DNA of 64,000 nt from Caballeronia sp. BR00000012568055. GTDB taxonomy: Bacteria > Pseudomonadota > Gammaproteobacteria > Burkholderiales > Burkholderiaceae. Within the stretch, counting starts at the first letter, position 1; every line of letters begins with the position of its first letter. Of the stretch, positions 53,069-62,411 are shown one piece after another. The notes under the pieces are model-generated. The model had not been told where the DNA came from. It made no database searches and saw nothing but the letters and a program-made list of their open reading frames with translations. The position numbers and the translations under genes were made by a program. Where the stretch lies: NCBI RefSeq assembly GCF_029439455.1, contig NZ_JAQFVG010000251.1, positions 43,170 through 107,169 of the forward strand, given 5' to 3'.

Positions 53069-53185
53069 AAGTTCTGGCCTTTCGAGGGCTGCCAGAAGCT
53101 CTCGTTGGCCCGACTATTGTTGTGCGTATCCTGTGCGGATCAACACACAAAAAGCCGGGCAAACGTTAAACCTGTGAGCAAACAA

Positions 53186-54094
53186 TCAGGCTGCATCGGC
53201 GAGACGCATACTGTTCCGCAAATGCTGATGGTCATGACGCAAGGTCCTGCGCCGTGCAATCGTGTTGGCGTGCTTCACACCCGGCACCTTGTCGATGCCG
53301 AACGTCGGCCGCGCCAGAAAGAATCCCTGCGCCAGCACATGCGGCCATTGCGCGAGCCATTGCGCCTGCGCCGCCGTTTCGACACCTTCGACCACCACGT
53401 TGACCTTGAGCCGCGACATCAGCGCCAGCACCGATGAAAACACCATGCGCGCATTGGGGCAGCGCGGCGCTTCCTTAAGCAATTCCTTGGCGATTTTCAC
53501 GGTGCCGAAATCGATCGGACCGAGCGCTGCAAGGCAGGCGTAGCCAGTGCCGAAATCGTCCATGGCGATATTCACGCCGCGCGCTCTCAGACGCCGCACG
53601 ACTTCGCCTATCGACGGAAAACTGGCGAGGTCTTCACTCTCCGCCAATTCGATTTCGATGCACTCCATCGCAATATCGTGCGACTTGCAAATGGACGCGA
53701 CGCTCTCCGTGAAACCCGGCAGCACCGCGACCGATGGCGGCACGTTCACCGCGACCGTATAACGTGCGCCGCCGTCGTGCTGCCACGCGGCGATGTCGCG
53801 CGCGACCGTATCCATCACGAACCAGGTCACCGCGTCGATGACTTCGGGGTCGGCGAATGACTGGCAGAACGCGCCCGGCAGCAGCAGACCGTATTCCGGA
53901 TGATTCCAGCGAATAAGCGCTTCCATCTGCGCGAGTTCGCCATCGTTGACTCGGTAGATGCCCTGATAGGCAATGCAGAACTCTCCGGCTCTCAGACCGT
54001 CAAGTACGCGTCGCTGCAACGCATGGCCCGACTCCGGCGCCGCGTTCGCGACGGGCGAACGGTGCGTCGTTGTATTCGTGCCCGCAGTTTTCAT
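53186..54094 (-). CDS. EAL-domain protein (putative c-di-GMP phosphodiesterase)
   Basis: A 302-residue protein consisting mainly of one EAL domain: M-E-A-L-I-R-W-N-H-P, V-N-V-P-P, E-I-E-L-A-E-S, M-D-D-F-G-T-G-Y, V-K-I-A and V-V-E-G-V-E-T. Main metal ligands and the catalytic lysine appear present; the usual K-I-D is K-I-A, so activity is likely but not certain. No sensory or transmembrane domain is seen. I chose the ATG at 54094 because of its GGAGGG ribosome site; the 99 extra residues of the longer frame look non-coding. It sits between the Tad and Csu loci and probably tunes attachment. Confidence 0.88.
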   Translation of the reverse strand: MKTAGTNTTTHRSPVANAAPESGHALQRRVLDGLRAGEFCIAYQGIYRVNDGELAQMEALIRWNHPEYGLLLPGAFCQSFADPEVIDAVTWFVMDTVARDIAAWQHDGGARYTVAVNVPPSVAVLPGFTESVASICKSHDIAMECIEIELAESEDLASFPSIGEVVRRLRARGVNIAMDDFGTGYACLAALGPIDFGTVKIAKELLKEAPRCPNARMVFSSVLALMSRLKVNVVVEGVETAAQAQWLAQWPHVLAQGFFLARPTFGIDKVPGVKHANTIARRRTLRHDHQHLRNSMRLADAA

Positions 54095-54267
54095 TATCGT
54101 GTCCCTCCGATTGGACCGTTGCTTTGTTTGCAGGACTCGTGCCAGCGTGGTTCTTCGCGCAACATAACGCGCGAACAATGGGAGCAACCCGGGGAAACCC
54201 CAGCGGATAAGGCTTTCGATGGCTTTTCGCGGTGCAGGACCGTTCATAAACGAAACAGATTGCGTTC

Positions 54268-54300
54268 CGGTTACGTGACGAACGGTGAAGGCGTTACGGT
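54268..54300 (-). promoter_or_regulatory. GTAAC direct repeats upstream of the EAL gene
   Basis: On the minus strand CCGTAACGC and ACGTAACCG lie 23 bp apart, about 175-205 bp before the EAL start. CCGTAACGC is identical to a copy in the collagen-like gene control region. Nothing else stands out in the 330-bp space 54095-54424, and no gene is seen there. Confidence 0.4.
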
Positions 54301-54424
54301 GACATGTCGAGTGTGAGACAGGAGGACACGGCAGGTTTGGCGCGTTTTGAAATTTTGCGCTAAGCACTTTTGGAAACTTTTGCAATCCCAATCAAGCAAT
54401 CCTCAAGGCGTACCGGTCCGATGC

Positions 54425-55399
54425 CTAGTACGTGATGGTCGCAATGATTGTGTCCGTATAGCTTCCCGCGCTCGGTGTGGTCTGCGGCAACACGCGCGCA
54501 TAAACGGTGATGGCATGGCTCACGCCGGTGCCGGTGCCGGTGCCGGTCACGGGCATGGCGCCGCTGGTGCCATCGCCCCACGGCGTGGAATACGCGGCGT
54601 TTTGATAAAGCTGATAGCGCACCTGCTCGCTGCCGCCCGAACGCGTCATGCGCCGGTCCGCGACACTTGCGCCCGTGCCGCTGCCCGCCGATAGCGCGAT
54701 CGAATACGCATCGTTGCTGGTGCAGGAGACGGACAGCGTGCCGGTTGCCGCGAGCGTGCCGTTCAGCACGCCCGCCGTGCCGAAATTGATGTTGGTCGCG
54801 GCGAGCGTGCAGTCGTTGATGACATTGGCGCTGACGGTGAAGGATAGCGCCTTGGAATTGGCCGCAAGGGTCGAGCAATCGGGCGGCGTCAGGACGTAGG
54901 CCTGATACGTCATTTCCGCCTGCGTCGCGCCCGCAAATGTCGATAGATACGTGCCCGCGACCAGCGTCGTCTGTCCCGTCGGCACGCGTCCGTAGAAGGG
55001 CACGGTGCGGCTGCCCGTTGCGGTGCCGAGCTGGATCGTAAGCGGTATGTCGATGGCGACGGCCGCATACGTGCCCGAGCGCCGCGAGCCCCAGATCGTG
55101 CTGCCGGCTGAATCGACATAAAGGTTGTAGGCGAGCGTGCTCGCGCCGTTCAGCGCGTAACGCGGCGCATACGATGTCCCGCCGCTGCCCGTGCCGATGC
55201 TCACGCACGCGCGCACGAACGGCGTCAGCAAAAAGCCGCTGCACGAGACGGTGACCGAGCCGGATGCGCTCGCCGATGAATCCGTGGCAGGCGCGATCGA
55301 CCCGAAGTTGATGCTCGATATCGACGCCGTGCAAACTTGCGCGCGCACCGGCGTCACGAAAAAAATCAGCATGACGAAGAATAGTGCGATGCGTCTCAT
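54425..55399 (-). CDS. csuE: Two-domain Csu-type spore-coat-U tip fimbrial protein
   Basis: A 324-residue secreted protein with a signal peptide (cleavage near V-R-A-Q) and two tandem SCPU domains: V-C-T-A-S-I-S-S-I-N-F-G-S-I near residue 22 and C-T-L-A-A-T-N-I-N-F-G-T-A near residue 195. It ends A-T-I-T-Y, the usual donor-strand-like end. A double-domain SCPU gene at the end of a Csu operon matches the tip adhesin CsuE. Its start overlaps the usher stop (ATGA). Confidence 0.85.
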   Translation of the reverse strand: MRRIALFFVMLIFFVTPVRAQVCTASISSINFGSIAPATDSSASASGSVTVSCSGFLLTPFVRACVSIGTGSGGTSYAPRYALNGASTLAYNLYVDSAGSTIWGSRRSGTYAAVAIDIPLTIQLGTATGSRTVPFYGRVPTGQTTLVAGTYLSTFAGATQAEMTYQAYVLTPPDCSTLAANSKALSFTVSANVINDCTLAATNINFGTAGVLNGTLAATGTLSVSCTSNDAYSIALSAGSGTGASVADRRMTRSGGSEQVRYQLYQNAAYSTPWGDGTSGAMPVTGTGTGTGVSHAITVYARVLPQTTPSAGSYTDTIIATITY

Positions 55400-57834
55400 G
55401 GCGAGGACGCCTTGCAGTTGAACGGCCCGAGCGTCGGCAGCGAATTGGCGCGTGCCTGGAAGGGCACTTCCGCTTCGCAATGGCCGCTGGCGAGCGCGGC
55501 ATCGAGCGTATTGCTTGATGCGAGATCGTCGATAAACGCAAGGCCGTCGTAGCCGATCACGAAATGCTTGCCGGTTTCGCGATGAATCAGTTCCGTGCCT
55601 ACCGGCAACGGCGCGCCGTTTGCATCGAGTAATTGAAGCTGTGCGCCCGTGAAATCATGCAGCGGAAAACGCGCCAGCACGCCCGCGCGCGATTGCGGCG
55701 CGAGGTTGAGCTGCGTGGTGCTGACGGCGGTATCGGCGGGAAGATTGAGCGGGTCGATCGCCAGATGGTTCGATTGATACGCGACCAGATCCGGCACCAG
55801 CAAATGTCCCGCGCCGTTGGTCGTGCCGATCTCGCGGTCCTCGTGCAGCACGGGCACGTTTGGCACGCCATCGGTCGAGACGAGCGCGAAGGCATCGTCG
55901 ATACGGCGGCCCGCGAGCACGTCGCCCGCCATGATGACGAGCGAGCCGGAGGCATCGAGTTCGCCGTAGACGCGCGATTGTGTATCGACCACGGTGGCAA
56001 GCAGATCGCCGTATCGGCCGCGATAATTGGTCTGCGCGAGCGACTGCTGCACACCGTTCTGCCGTGCGCTCTGCACTTGCCAGCCGAAGCCGCCGCCATA
56101 GTCCGCGGTCTTGGTCACTGCCGCGCCGAACAGCGGCTTGCCGTGATCCGTGCCCGCATCGACGCTCGCGTTGAGCGCGCCGCCGAGCGCGAAGGTGAGG
56201 GCAGCGAACACGCCGGTGTTATGGGTATCGCCGAAATCGTGATAGACGCTTGCCGATAAGGACGTGCCGCGCGGCAAGGTCACCGTGTAGGCCAGCGAGC
56301 CGATGCGCGAATCGCCGTAATACGGATCGTCCTGACCGACGAAACTCGCGCTTGCTGTGCTCGTGGTGCCGAACATGCGCCACGGCGCAGCGACTGTCGC
56401 GCGATACGTCGATCGCGGCACGGGCGTGCCTTCGGCGGAGGCGAGATCGCTGTAGTGAGGCGTCGCTTTCTGCACCTGAAGATCGATCGATACAGCAGGT
56501 GTGCGCCATTGCCATCCTGCTGATACTTGCAGACCGCTGCCGCCATTCGGTGTCTGCGGCGTGATGGTGCTCGCGTCCGGCGCAATCGCGCCGAAGCCGT
56601 CGTAATAGCTCGCGGGATAAACATAGATCGGCGCGGGATTCGAGCCGCCATTGCCCGCGCTGCCCGCCATCGACACATTGAAAACACCCGCCTGTCCGAT
56701 GCGGAACAACACGCCCGCGCCCGCGTTATACACGCCGTGCGTGGCTTCGCCGTGTGCTTCGAACGTGAACGAGTCCGTGATGCCGCGACGGATCGATGCG
56801 GAGACCGAAGGATCGCCCGCATAGTCGAACGAGCGTAACGCGTACGCGCGCCGCACGAAACCGGCTTCGATGGAAAAGTCCGTGAGGCCGTGCGCGAGCA
56901 GACGCGAATCGATATAAAGCGGCACCGTGGTCATGACGCTGCGGCCCAGCACGTCGCGGCTCACGATCACCGCTTCGCCCGCGCCGGTGATCGACGGCAC
57001 CGCGTTGATGACGAACGGTCCGGTCGGCGCATTGCCGCTGTATTGACGCACGTTGTTCACGTACAGATCGACCGCGCTCGGCACCGCCGCCGATCCCGCC
57101 AGCGAGGGCACCGGATACGTGATGAGATCGGGCCGCAAGCCGAAATCGCGCGAAAGCTGCGCGCCGCCCATGCGCACCGGTCGCGTCCAGGTAAGCGATG
57201 ACGATATCGTATCGCCCACGCGCGTGGTGAGCATCGATTCGGTATCCGAATGACTCCACGACGTATCCAGACGCACATAGCGATGACTGGTCGAATACCA
57301 GTACACCGTGCCCGTATTGTCCAGGACACCGCCCGGATAAAAGAAGCGTTCCTCGCTGTAAAGACCGTATTGCGTGGGCGAATTGGTCTGCACGCTCGCT
57401 TCGTAATTGACGACGAGACCCGTGCCACTGACCGACACGGGCGGTGGCGCAGGCGTATTGGCGAGCGTATTCGGCACGCGGCGCGCATCGGTTGCTTCGA
57501 GGTCGATACGCTGCTGCTGCGGCACGTACTTGTAACGCAGTCCCGGAATCAGCCCGAGCGCGATGCGTCCGCGTGCATCGCCCTTGAGGTCGTCGGTGCG
57601 CAGGCCGAGATCGCGCAACTCGGAGAGCGTGGTGTAAATCATCTCGTCGGTCACGAAGAACTGCGCGATCTTCTGCGTGGACGTGCCGTTGATCGCGACT
57701 TCGAGATACAGCGCGTTCTGTTCACTGACGGCGGCGCGCGGCACGGCTGCATCCTTCGATTGCGGCCACGCGGGCATCGACACCAACGCGCTGATCGGCA
57801 GAATGCAAAGCGCAAGCGCATGTGGCGATCGCAT
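55396..57834 (-). CDS. csuD: Csu-type fimbrial outer-membrane usher
   Basis: An 812-residue usher of the PapC/FimD superfamily. Landmarks: signal peptide of about 25 residues, N-terminal chaperone-binding region (L-Y-L-E-V-A-I-N-G), barrel with Y-P-V-P-S-L-A-G-S-A and V-D-L-Y-V-N-N-V, plug-region P-F-V-I-N-A-V-P, and C-terminal domains (P-N-V-P-V-L-H-E-D-R-E-I-G). It assembles and exports the fimbria across the outer membrane. It starts 7 bp after the chaperone stop and overlaps the tip gene. Confidence 0.93.
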   Translation of the reverse strand: MRSPHALALCILPISALVSMPAWPQSKDAAVPRAAVSEQNALYLEVAINGTSTQKIAQFFVTDEMIYTTLSELRDLGLRTDDLKGDARGRIALGLIPGLRYKYVPQQQRIDLEATDARRVPNTLANTPAPPPVSVSGTGLVVNYEASVQTNSPTQYGLYSEERFFYPGGVLDNTGTVYWYSTSHRYVRLDTSWSHSDTESMLTTRVGDTISSSLTWTRPVRMGGAQLSRDFGLRPDLITYPVPSLAGSAAVPSAVDLYVNNVRQYSGNAPTGPFVINAVPSITGAGEAVIVSRDVLGRSVMTTVPLYIDSRLLAHGLTDFSIEAGFVRRAYALRSFDYAGDPSVSASIRRGITDSFTFEAHGEATHGVYNAGAGVLFRIGQAGVFNVSMAGSAGNGGSNPAPIYVYPASYYDGFGAIAPDASTITPQTPNGGSGLQVSAGWQWRTPAVSIDLQVQKATPHYSDLASAEGTPVPRSTYRATVAAPWRMFGTTSTASASFVGQDDPYYGDSRIGSLAYTVTLPRGTSLSASVYHDFGDTHNTGVFAALTFALGGALNASVDAGTDHGKPLFGAAVTKTADYGGGFGWQVQSARQNGVQQSLAQTNYRGRYGDLLATVVDTQSRVYGELDASGSLVIMAGDVLAGRRIDDAFALVSTDGVPNVPVLHEDREIGTTNGAGHLLVPDLVAYQSNHLAIDPLNLPADTAVSTTQLNLAPQSRAGVLARFPLHDFTGAQLQLLDANGAPLPVGTELIHRETGKHFVIGYDGLAFIDDLASSNTLDAALASGHCEAEVPFQARANSLPTLGPFNCKASSP

Positions 57835-57841
57835 CCACGGC

Positions 57842-58615
57842 TCAGTGGTCGGTTGCCGGCGACGCCCGCACCGGCTCGATAGCGATGCGCGCCGTCAGCG
57901 GCTCGCCGTTGACCAGCGCATGCACGGTGGCGGACGCGGGATCGCCGGGCACGCTTGCAACCGGCCAGCGTCGCGTGGCATGCGGCAACGTATAGCCGAG
58001 CAGTCCTGAAGATACCGCCGTCGATTGACCGTTGGGCCATTCGAGACTCACGCGGCTCAATTGCGCATGTGTGTCCGCACCGTTGGACGCGCGCAGCATC
58101 CACTGCGCATCCTTGCGTTCCAGCGCGAACGAAAGGGTAGGCACGCGTGAGTCTTGCGCACCCGCGAAAACAGGCACCGAATAGCGCAACTGCATACGCA
58201 CGCCATTCGTTTCGGATGCCTGAGCGTTTGGAATCTCATCGATCAATAGCCGATACGTCTCCTCGCGCGCAAGCGGCGTATCCGCCACGCGCAGGATGCG
58301 CACCGTCTGCTCCGCGTTCGGCGCAATCCGCACGATCGGCGGACTCGCAACGATCGACGCCGTGCGTTCGAGCCGGTCTTCATCGGGCGATTGGCTCCAC
58401 GCGAACACGCGCACCTGCGCATTGAGCGGCACGGCGCCTTCGTTGCGCAAGGTCAGCGCGGCGGCGGGCTTGTCGGCGCCGAGGTCGAGGCGGATCGGCG
58501 ACACCTGCAAGGCGGCCGCCGATGCGTCGTGCATCGACATCGACATGATCCAAACGCTGGCGACAATGCTCCCCGCGAGCCGCTGCGCGACTCGTCGAAC
58601 CTGCTGGTTGAGCAT
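57842..58615 (-). CDS. csuC: Csu-type periplasmic fimbrial chaperone
   Basis: A 257-residue PapD-like chaperone with a signal peptide (cleavage near A-S-A-A-A, about residue 34) and two Ig-like domains. The N-domain contains P-I-R-L-D-L-G and L-T-L-R-N-E-G, and E-T-Y-R-L-L-I-D-E-I-P is the conserved motif of the archaic chaperone class. The start ATG lies 1 bp after the pilin gene stop. It protects SCPU pilins and delivers them to the usher. Confidence 0.92.
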   Translation of the reverse strand: MLNQQVRRVAQRLAGSIVASVWIMSMSMHDASAAALQVSPIRLDLGADKPAAALTLRNEGAVPLNAQVRVFAWSQSPDEDRLERTASIVASPPIVRIAPNAEQTVRILRVADTPLAREETYRLLIDEIPNAQASETNGVRMQLRYSVPVFAGAQDSRVPTLSFALERKDAQWMLRASNGADTHAQLSRVSLEWPNGQSTAVSSGLLGYTLPHATRRWPVASVPGDPASATVHALVNGEPLTARIAIEPVRASPATDH

Positions 58616-58616
58616 G

Positions 58617-59126
58617 TCAGAACGTGATCGTCGTCGTGACCGTGGACGAGTAGGTGCCCGCTGCCGGCGTGTTCTGCGGCGCAACGCGGCCGTATACCGT
58701 CAACGTTTGCGCAGCGCCCGTGCCGGTGCCGCCCAGCGTATCTGTGCCGACTGTCTGGCCCCACACCAGCGAACGCGCCGAATCACGATAAAGCTGGAAC
58801 GCGACGGTAGGCGTACCCGTCGCCGGATTTTGCAGCAAACGTGCGGCAACCGTGGAACCGCTGACCGAACCCGCGTCCAGCCCAACGTTATACGGCGCGC
58901 CGTTGGTGCAGGTGACAGTGAGCGTGGTGGTCTGATCGATGTTTGCTGCAATGACGCCCGACGTGCCGAAGTTCAACGCGTTGGCCGCGATCTGGCAATC
59001 GTTTTGCAGCGTGAGGGTGACAGTGAACGTGGTGCTTCGCGTGGCGGCGTTCGCTCCGAAGGGAACGAGCGGCCCCGTTGCCAGCGCGAGGGACAACATG
59101 GATACGGCAAACGAATGACGGCGCAT
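58617..59126 (-). CDS. Csu-type spore-coat-U major pilin
   Basis: A 169-residue single-domain SCPU protein: signal peptide to about A-N-A-A (residue 28), then T-F-T-V-T-L-T-L-Q-N-D-C-Q-I-A-A-N-A-L-N-F-G, V-T-C-T-N-G-A-P-Y and an end T-T-T-I-T-F. Two cysteines form the expected pair. It is likely the CsuA/B-type main subunit. A separate 95-residue SCPU-like gene lies upstream. Confidence 0.9.
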   Translation of the reverse strand: MRRHSFAVSMLSLALATGPLVPFGANAATRSTTFTVTLTLQNDCQIAANALNFGTSGVIAANIDQTTTLTVTCTNGAPYNVGLDAGSVSGSTVAARLLQNPATGTPTVAFQLYRDSARSLVWGQTVGTDTLGGTGTGAAQTLTVYGRVAPQNTPAAGTYSSTVTTTITF

Positions 59127-59251
59127 TTCTTCACCTCTTTTGTGAAATGTCCCGTCGCGCCATCGTTTGCGCAGCTCTCTCTCAGGTTCTGGGGCGCGTC
59201 GTGGACGCCTTCATTATGTTTATTCGTCAGACCAGAGTAGTAACAAATTGT

Positions 59252-59261
59252 AACGATCGTT
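59252..59261. promoter_or_regulatory. Palindrome AACGATCGTT upstream of the pilin gene
   Basis: A perfect 10-bp palindrome, followed by a related GATCGTTTG, lies 126 bp before the major pilin start. The 175-bp space 59127-59301 has no gene, so it probably holds the promoter of the csu operon. Confidence 0.35.
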
Positions 59262-59301
59262 GTGATCGTTTGTGGTAGTGCAAATGCCTCATTTACGCGG
59301 C

Positions 59302-59589
59302 TTAGAAGGCGATTTCGACGATCGAACCTGCGCGATCCGCATTTGCCCGGAAGCGCGCGACCCGCACACTGGCAAAAAATTCTCCTGCCAGAACGCGATA
59401 CTGCCCGCCAGCGGAACACGCGACGCTTGGGCGCGCGGTGTTGGTATCGAGCGTGCAGATGTCGTAGATGGTCAGCGTGACGGGCAGTTCGGCATTGCCG
59501 GAATGCGCAAGCGATTGCGCCGGCCCGACGACGAGCGCGGACACGAGCACGACGGCCGACGCCGCCAGCGAACGAAAGCTGGATGCCAT
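59302..59589 (-). CDS. Short SCPU-like secreted protein (95 aa)
   Basis: It has a signal peptide (cleavage near A-H-S-G, about residue 30), then V-T-L-T-I-Y-D-I-C-T-L-D-T-N-T-A-R-P, C-S-A-G-G-Q-Y-R-V-L and ends I-V-E-I-A-F. The strand before the first Cys, the two-Cys spacing and the final Phe recall a very short spore-coat-U pilin lacking the central strands. It is either a compact Csu-linked subunit or a decayed pilin. The ribosome site is weak, so the start is uncertain. Confidence 0.5.
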   Translation of the reverse strand: MASSFRSLAASAVVLVSALVVGPAQSLAHSGNAELPVTLTIYDICTLDTNTARPSVACSAGGQYRVLAGEFFASVRVARFRANADRAGSIVEIAF

Positions 59590-59694
59590 GAGTGGACGAA
59601 AAACGGAGCGTGTGAAGGGCGGCGCTCTTGATGGCGCCGGCTTGTCTCGTTTACGGCACTTTCAGGCGAAAACTTAATTGTGATGCGCGCGTGC

Positions 59695-60810
59695 TCAGGC
59701 GGCGACTTCGACCGGCTTCATACGTTCGAGCGCGCTGCCATCTTCGCGGAACAAATGCACGTGCCGAATGCTGAATCCGGCATTGAGTTTTTGCCCTTCG
59801 ACGGCGGTCGATTCACCGGAACCTTTGACCTGAATCACCAGCTCGTTTTTAAGCCGCAGATGCAGCAAGGTTTCGCCGCCGAGATGCTCGATCACCATCA
59901 CTTCGCCGCTGAGACCACTGTCGATATCGCCGCCGCATGCTTCCACGAAGTGCTCGGGACGGATGCCGAGCGTGAGCGTTTCCCCCGCTTTTGTCGCCGA
60001 TGCCGCGAACGGCAGCGTCAGCGCTTCTCCACCGGGCAACTCGATCGTCACGCCGTTGGCATCGCAACGCAGCACGCGCACATCGAGAAAATTCATTTTG
60101 GGCGAGCCGATAAAACCCGCCACGAAGCGATTGCGCGGCGCGCGATACAACTCCAGCGGCGAGCCGATCTGCTCCACGCGCCCGTGATTCAACACGACGA
60201 TGCGGTCGGCCATGGTCATGGCTTCGGTCTGATCGTGCGTGACGTAGATCATCGTTGCGTTGAGCTGCTTGTGAAGCTTGATGAGTTCGAGGCGCATCTG
60301 CACGCGCAGGGCGGCATCGAGATTGGAGAGCGGTTCGTCGAACAGAAACACTTGTGGTTCACGCACGATCGAGCGGCCGATGGCTACCCGCTGACGTTGT
60401 CCGCCCGATAGCGCACGCGGCTTTCTTTCGAGCAACTGACCGATTTGCAGAATCTCCGCCGCGCGCTGCACGCGTTCCTTGATCTGCGCTTCCGGCAGCT
60501 TCAGCATACGCAGCCCGAACGCGATGTTTTCATAAACGGACATATGCGGATACAAGGCATACGACTGAAACACCATCGCCACGCCGCGCTGGGATGGTTC
60601 GAGGTCCGTAACATCTTCACCGCCGATCAGCACATGGCCGGAATCGCTTTCCTCGAGGCCTGCAATCGTGCGCAATAGCGTGGATTTACCGCATCCGGAA
60701 GGGCCGACGAAGACCATGAACTCACGGTCCGTCACCTCGATATCCACGCCCTTCAGCACTTCGACGCCCGCAAACGTCTTGCGAATCTGCTGCAGATGAA
60801 CTGCGCTCAT
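59695..60810 (-). CDS. UgpC/SmoK-type sugar ABC transporter ATP-binding protein
   Basis: A 371-residue MalK-type ATPase: Walker A G-P-S-G-C-G-K-S-T near residue 38, Q-loop F-Q-S-Y-A-L-Y-P-H, signature L-S-G-G-Q-R-Q-R, Walker B V-F-L-F-D-E-P-L-S-N-L-D, and H-loop T-H-D-Q-T-E-A. A C-terminal TOBE/OB regulatory domain starts near residue 240. It starts at the ATG after an AGGAGA ribosome site. It is divergent from the binding-protein and permease genes of the same importer, which lack their own ATPase in the window. Confidence 0.92.
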   Translation of the reverse strand: MSAVHLQQIRKTFAGVEVLKGVDIEVTDREFMVFVGPSGCGKSTLLRTIAGLEESDSGHVLIGGEDVTDLEPSQRGVAMVFQSYALYPHMSVYENIAFGLRMLKLPEAQIKERVQRAAEILQIGQLLERKPRALSGGQRQRVAIGRSIVREPQVFLFDEPLSNLDAALRVQMRLELIKLHKQLNATMIYVTHDQTEAMTMADRIVVLNHGRVEQIGSPLELYRAPRNRFVAGFIGSPKMNFLDVRVLRCDANGVTIELPGGEALTLPFAASATKAGETLTLGIRPEHFVEACGGDIDSGLSGEVMVIEHLGGETLLHLRLKNELVIQVKGSGESTAVEGQKLNAGFSIRHVHLFREDGSALERMKPVEVAA

Positions 60811-60885
60811 GCGTGTCTCCTGTTCACTGCGCGACGATCGCTTTGCATCGCAGCGCAGCATCTTAAGGCTTTAGCGATTTAGTTC

Positions 60886-60914
60886 TTGACAAGCTGTTCG
60901 GGCCAAAATATACA
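60886..60914 (+). promoter_or_regulatory. Strong sigma-70 promoter of the second sugar importer
   Basis: TTGACA (60886-60891), exactly 17 bp, and TATACA (60909-60914) form a near-consensus promoter about 100 bp before the binding-protein start codon. Confidence 0.8.
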
Positions 60915-60935
60915 ATTGTAAAACTGAAATTACAA
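60911..60935. promoter_or_regulatory. Operator-like inverted repeat over the transcription start
   Basis: TTGTAA-N8-TTACAA (60916-60935) is a perfect inverted repeat, and TACAATTGTA (60911-60920) is itself a palindrome overlapping the -10. The placement fits a repressor; no regulator gene for this importer is inside the window. Confidence 0.6.
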
Positions 60936-61016
60936 GTGAAACGAAGCACAAGGACGTCATCTTAAGGACACATTCCCTCAAGCCGCACCCGCAAGAAAAA
61001 AACCAAGGAGACAGGC

Positions 61017-62387
61017 ATGAAGAAGCGTTTTACCCCGACCCGCCAAATGGGTCCGGTCAAACACGTCACGGCAGTCGTGCTGCTGGCGGCAAGCGCTGCA
61101 TTCGCGGCATCGAATGCTCAGGCCTGGACTTTGAAGGAAGCGGCGCAGCCGTATTCGGGCACCACCATCAAGGCGGTTTTTCTGGATCGACCGGGCTATA
61201 AGGCCGCGCAAACCCTGATTCCTCAGTTCGAGAAAGAGACCGGCATCAAGGTGCGTTGGGAAGTCATTCCATACGAGAACACGCGCGAAAAAGAAGTGCT
61301 TAATTTCGTGGGCGGCGGCGATCAGGACATCGTACTGGTGGACGTGGTGTGGATCGGCGAATTCGCCAGCAACAAGTGGCTGGTGCCGATCAAGAAGTTC
61401 ACCGACGACCCCAAACTCGCGGACCCGAATCTCAATCTCAAAGGGTTCTTCCCGATTCTGCTCGACTCGTTCGGTTCCTGGGACAAGGTCACGTATGGTC
61501 TGCCGTTCGATAACTACTCTGGCCTGATGTTCTACAACAAGTGCATGCTGAAGGACGCCGGTTTCGACGGGCCGCCTAAGACATGGGATGAACTGCTCAA
61601 CGTCTATGGACCGAAGCTCACCAAGGGCGACAAGTTCGCCTTCGCGCTGCAATCGCGTCGTGGTGAAACGCAGTCGGCAGATAGCTTTATGCGTGTGCTG
61701 TGGCCGAATGGCGGCTCGCTGCTCGACGACAAATTTAAGTCCAACCTGATGTCGCCGCAATCGCAAACGGGCCTTGAATATCGGCAGAAATTGATGAAGT
61801 ACATGCCGCCGGGCATCGTCGATTTCGATCATGCCGAAGCGGTCAATGCGCTTGCGCAAGGGCAGGTCGCGATGATCACCGAGTGGTCCGCGTTCTATCC
61901 CACGCTGACGGACCCGAGCAAATCGAAGCTCGGCAATTGTCTGGCGATCACGACCGAGCCTAAAGGTCCGGCTGGCCTCAAGCCTGCGCTCGGCGGCTTC
62001 TCGCTTGCGGTGAATGCGAAGTCGAATGCGAAGAAACAGGCGGCATCGTGGCTGTTTATTCAATGGATCACGTCGGAGGCAATGGCCAAGCCGTATCTCG
62101 ATGCAGGCGGCGTACCGGCGCGCATGGCCGTCTACAACGACAAGGCCGTGCAGGACAAGTATCCGTTCGTTAAGCCGATGGTCGAATCGTGGCAAGGCGG
62201 CGTGCCGGATTATCGTCCGCGTTTCCCGGAATGGCCTGCGGTGTCGGAAGTCATCGGCGAATGGGGCAGCAAGATGATGCTCGGTCAGGTGACGGTGAAA
62301 GAGGGCGCGCAGACCATCGGCCAAAAGACTGAAGACATTCTCAAGAAAGCGGGCTATTACGACGGCAAGAAGCCTTTGCTGAAATAA
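61017..62387 (+). CDS. Sugar ABC transporter periplasmic binding protein (family 1)
   Basis: A 456-residue extracellular solute-binding protein with a signal peptide (cleavage near A-Q-A-W-T, about residue 39). Recognisable parts are [40 protein letters not shown], and G-G-F-S-L-A-V-N. It is of the family that binds polyols and oligosaccharides (SmoE, MalE relatives); the actual ligand is not deducible. AGGAGA precedes the ATG. It heads an operon with two permeases. Confidence 0.9.
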   Translation: MKKRFTPTRQMGPVKHVTAVVLLAASAAFAASNAQAWTLKEAAQPYSGTTIKAVFLDRPGYKAAQTLIPQFEKETGIKVRWEVIPYENTREKEVLNFVGGGDQDIVLVDVVWIGEFASNKWLVPIKKFTDDPKLADPNLNLKGFFPILLDSFGSWDKVTYGLPFDNYSGLMFYNKCMLKDAGFDGPPKTWDELLNVYGPKLTKGDKFAFALQSRRGETQSADSFMRVLWPNGGSLLDDKFKSNLMSPQSQTGLEYRQKLMKYMPPGIVDFDHAEAVNALAQGQVAMITEWSAFYPTLTDPSKSKLGNCLAITTEPKGPAGLKPALGGFSLAVNAKSNAKKQAASWLFIQWITSEAMAKPYLDAGGVPARMAVYNDKAVQDKYPFVKPMVESWQGGVPDYRPRFPEWPAVSEVIGEWGSKMMLGQVTVKEGAQTIGQKTEDILKKAGYYDGKKPLLK

Positions 62388-62411
62388 GGCTAAGGCTTAA
62401 GGAGACAAGGC

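Noticed and set aside
53105..53437. A 110-codon plus-strand frame after the sigma-54 activator gene
   Set aside because: It runs antisense into the EAL gene and across no recognisable start signal.
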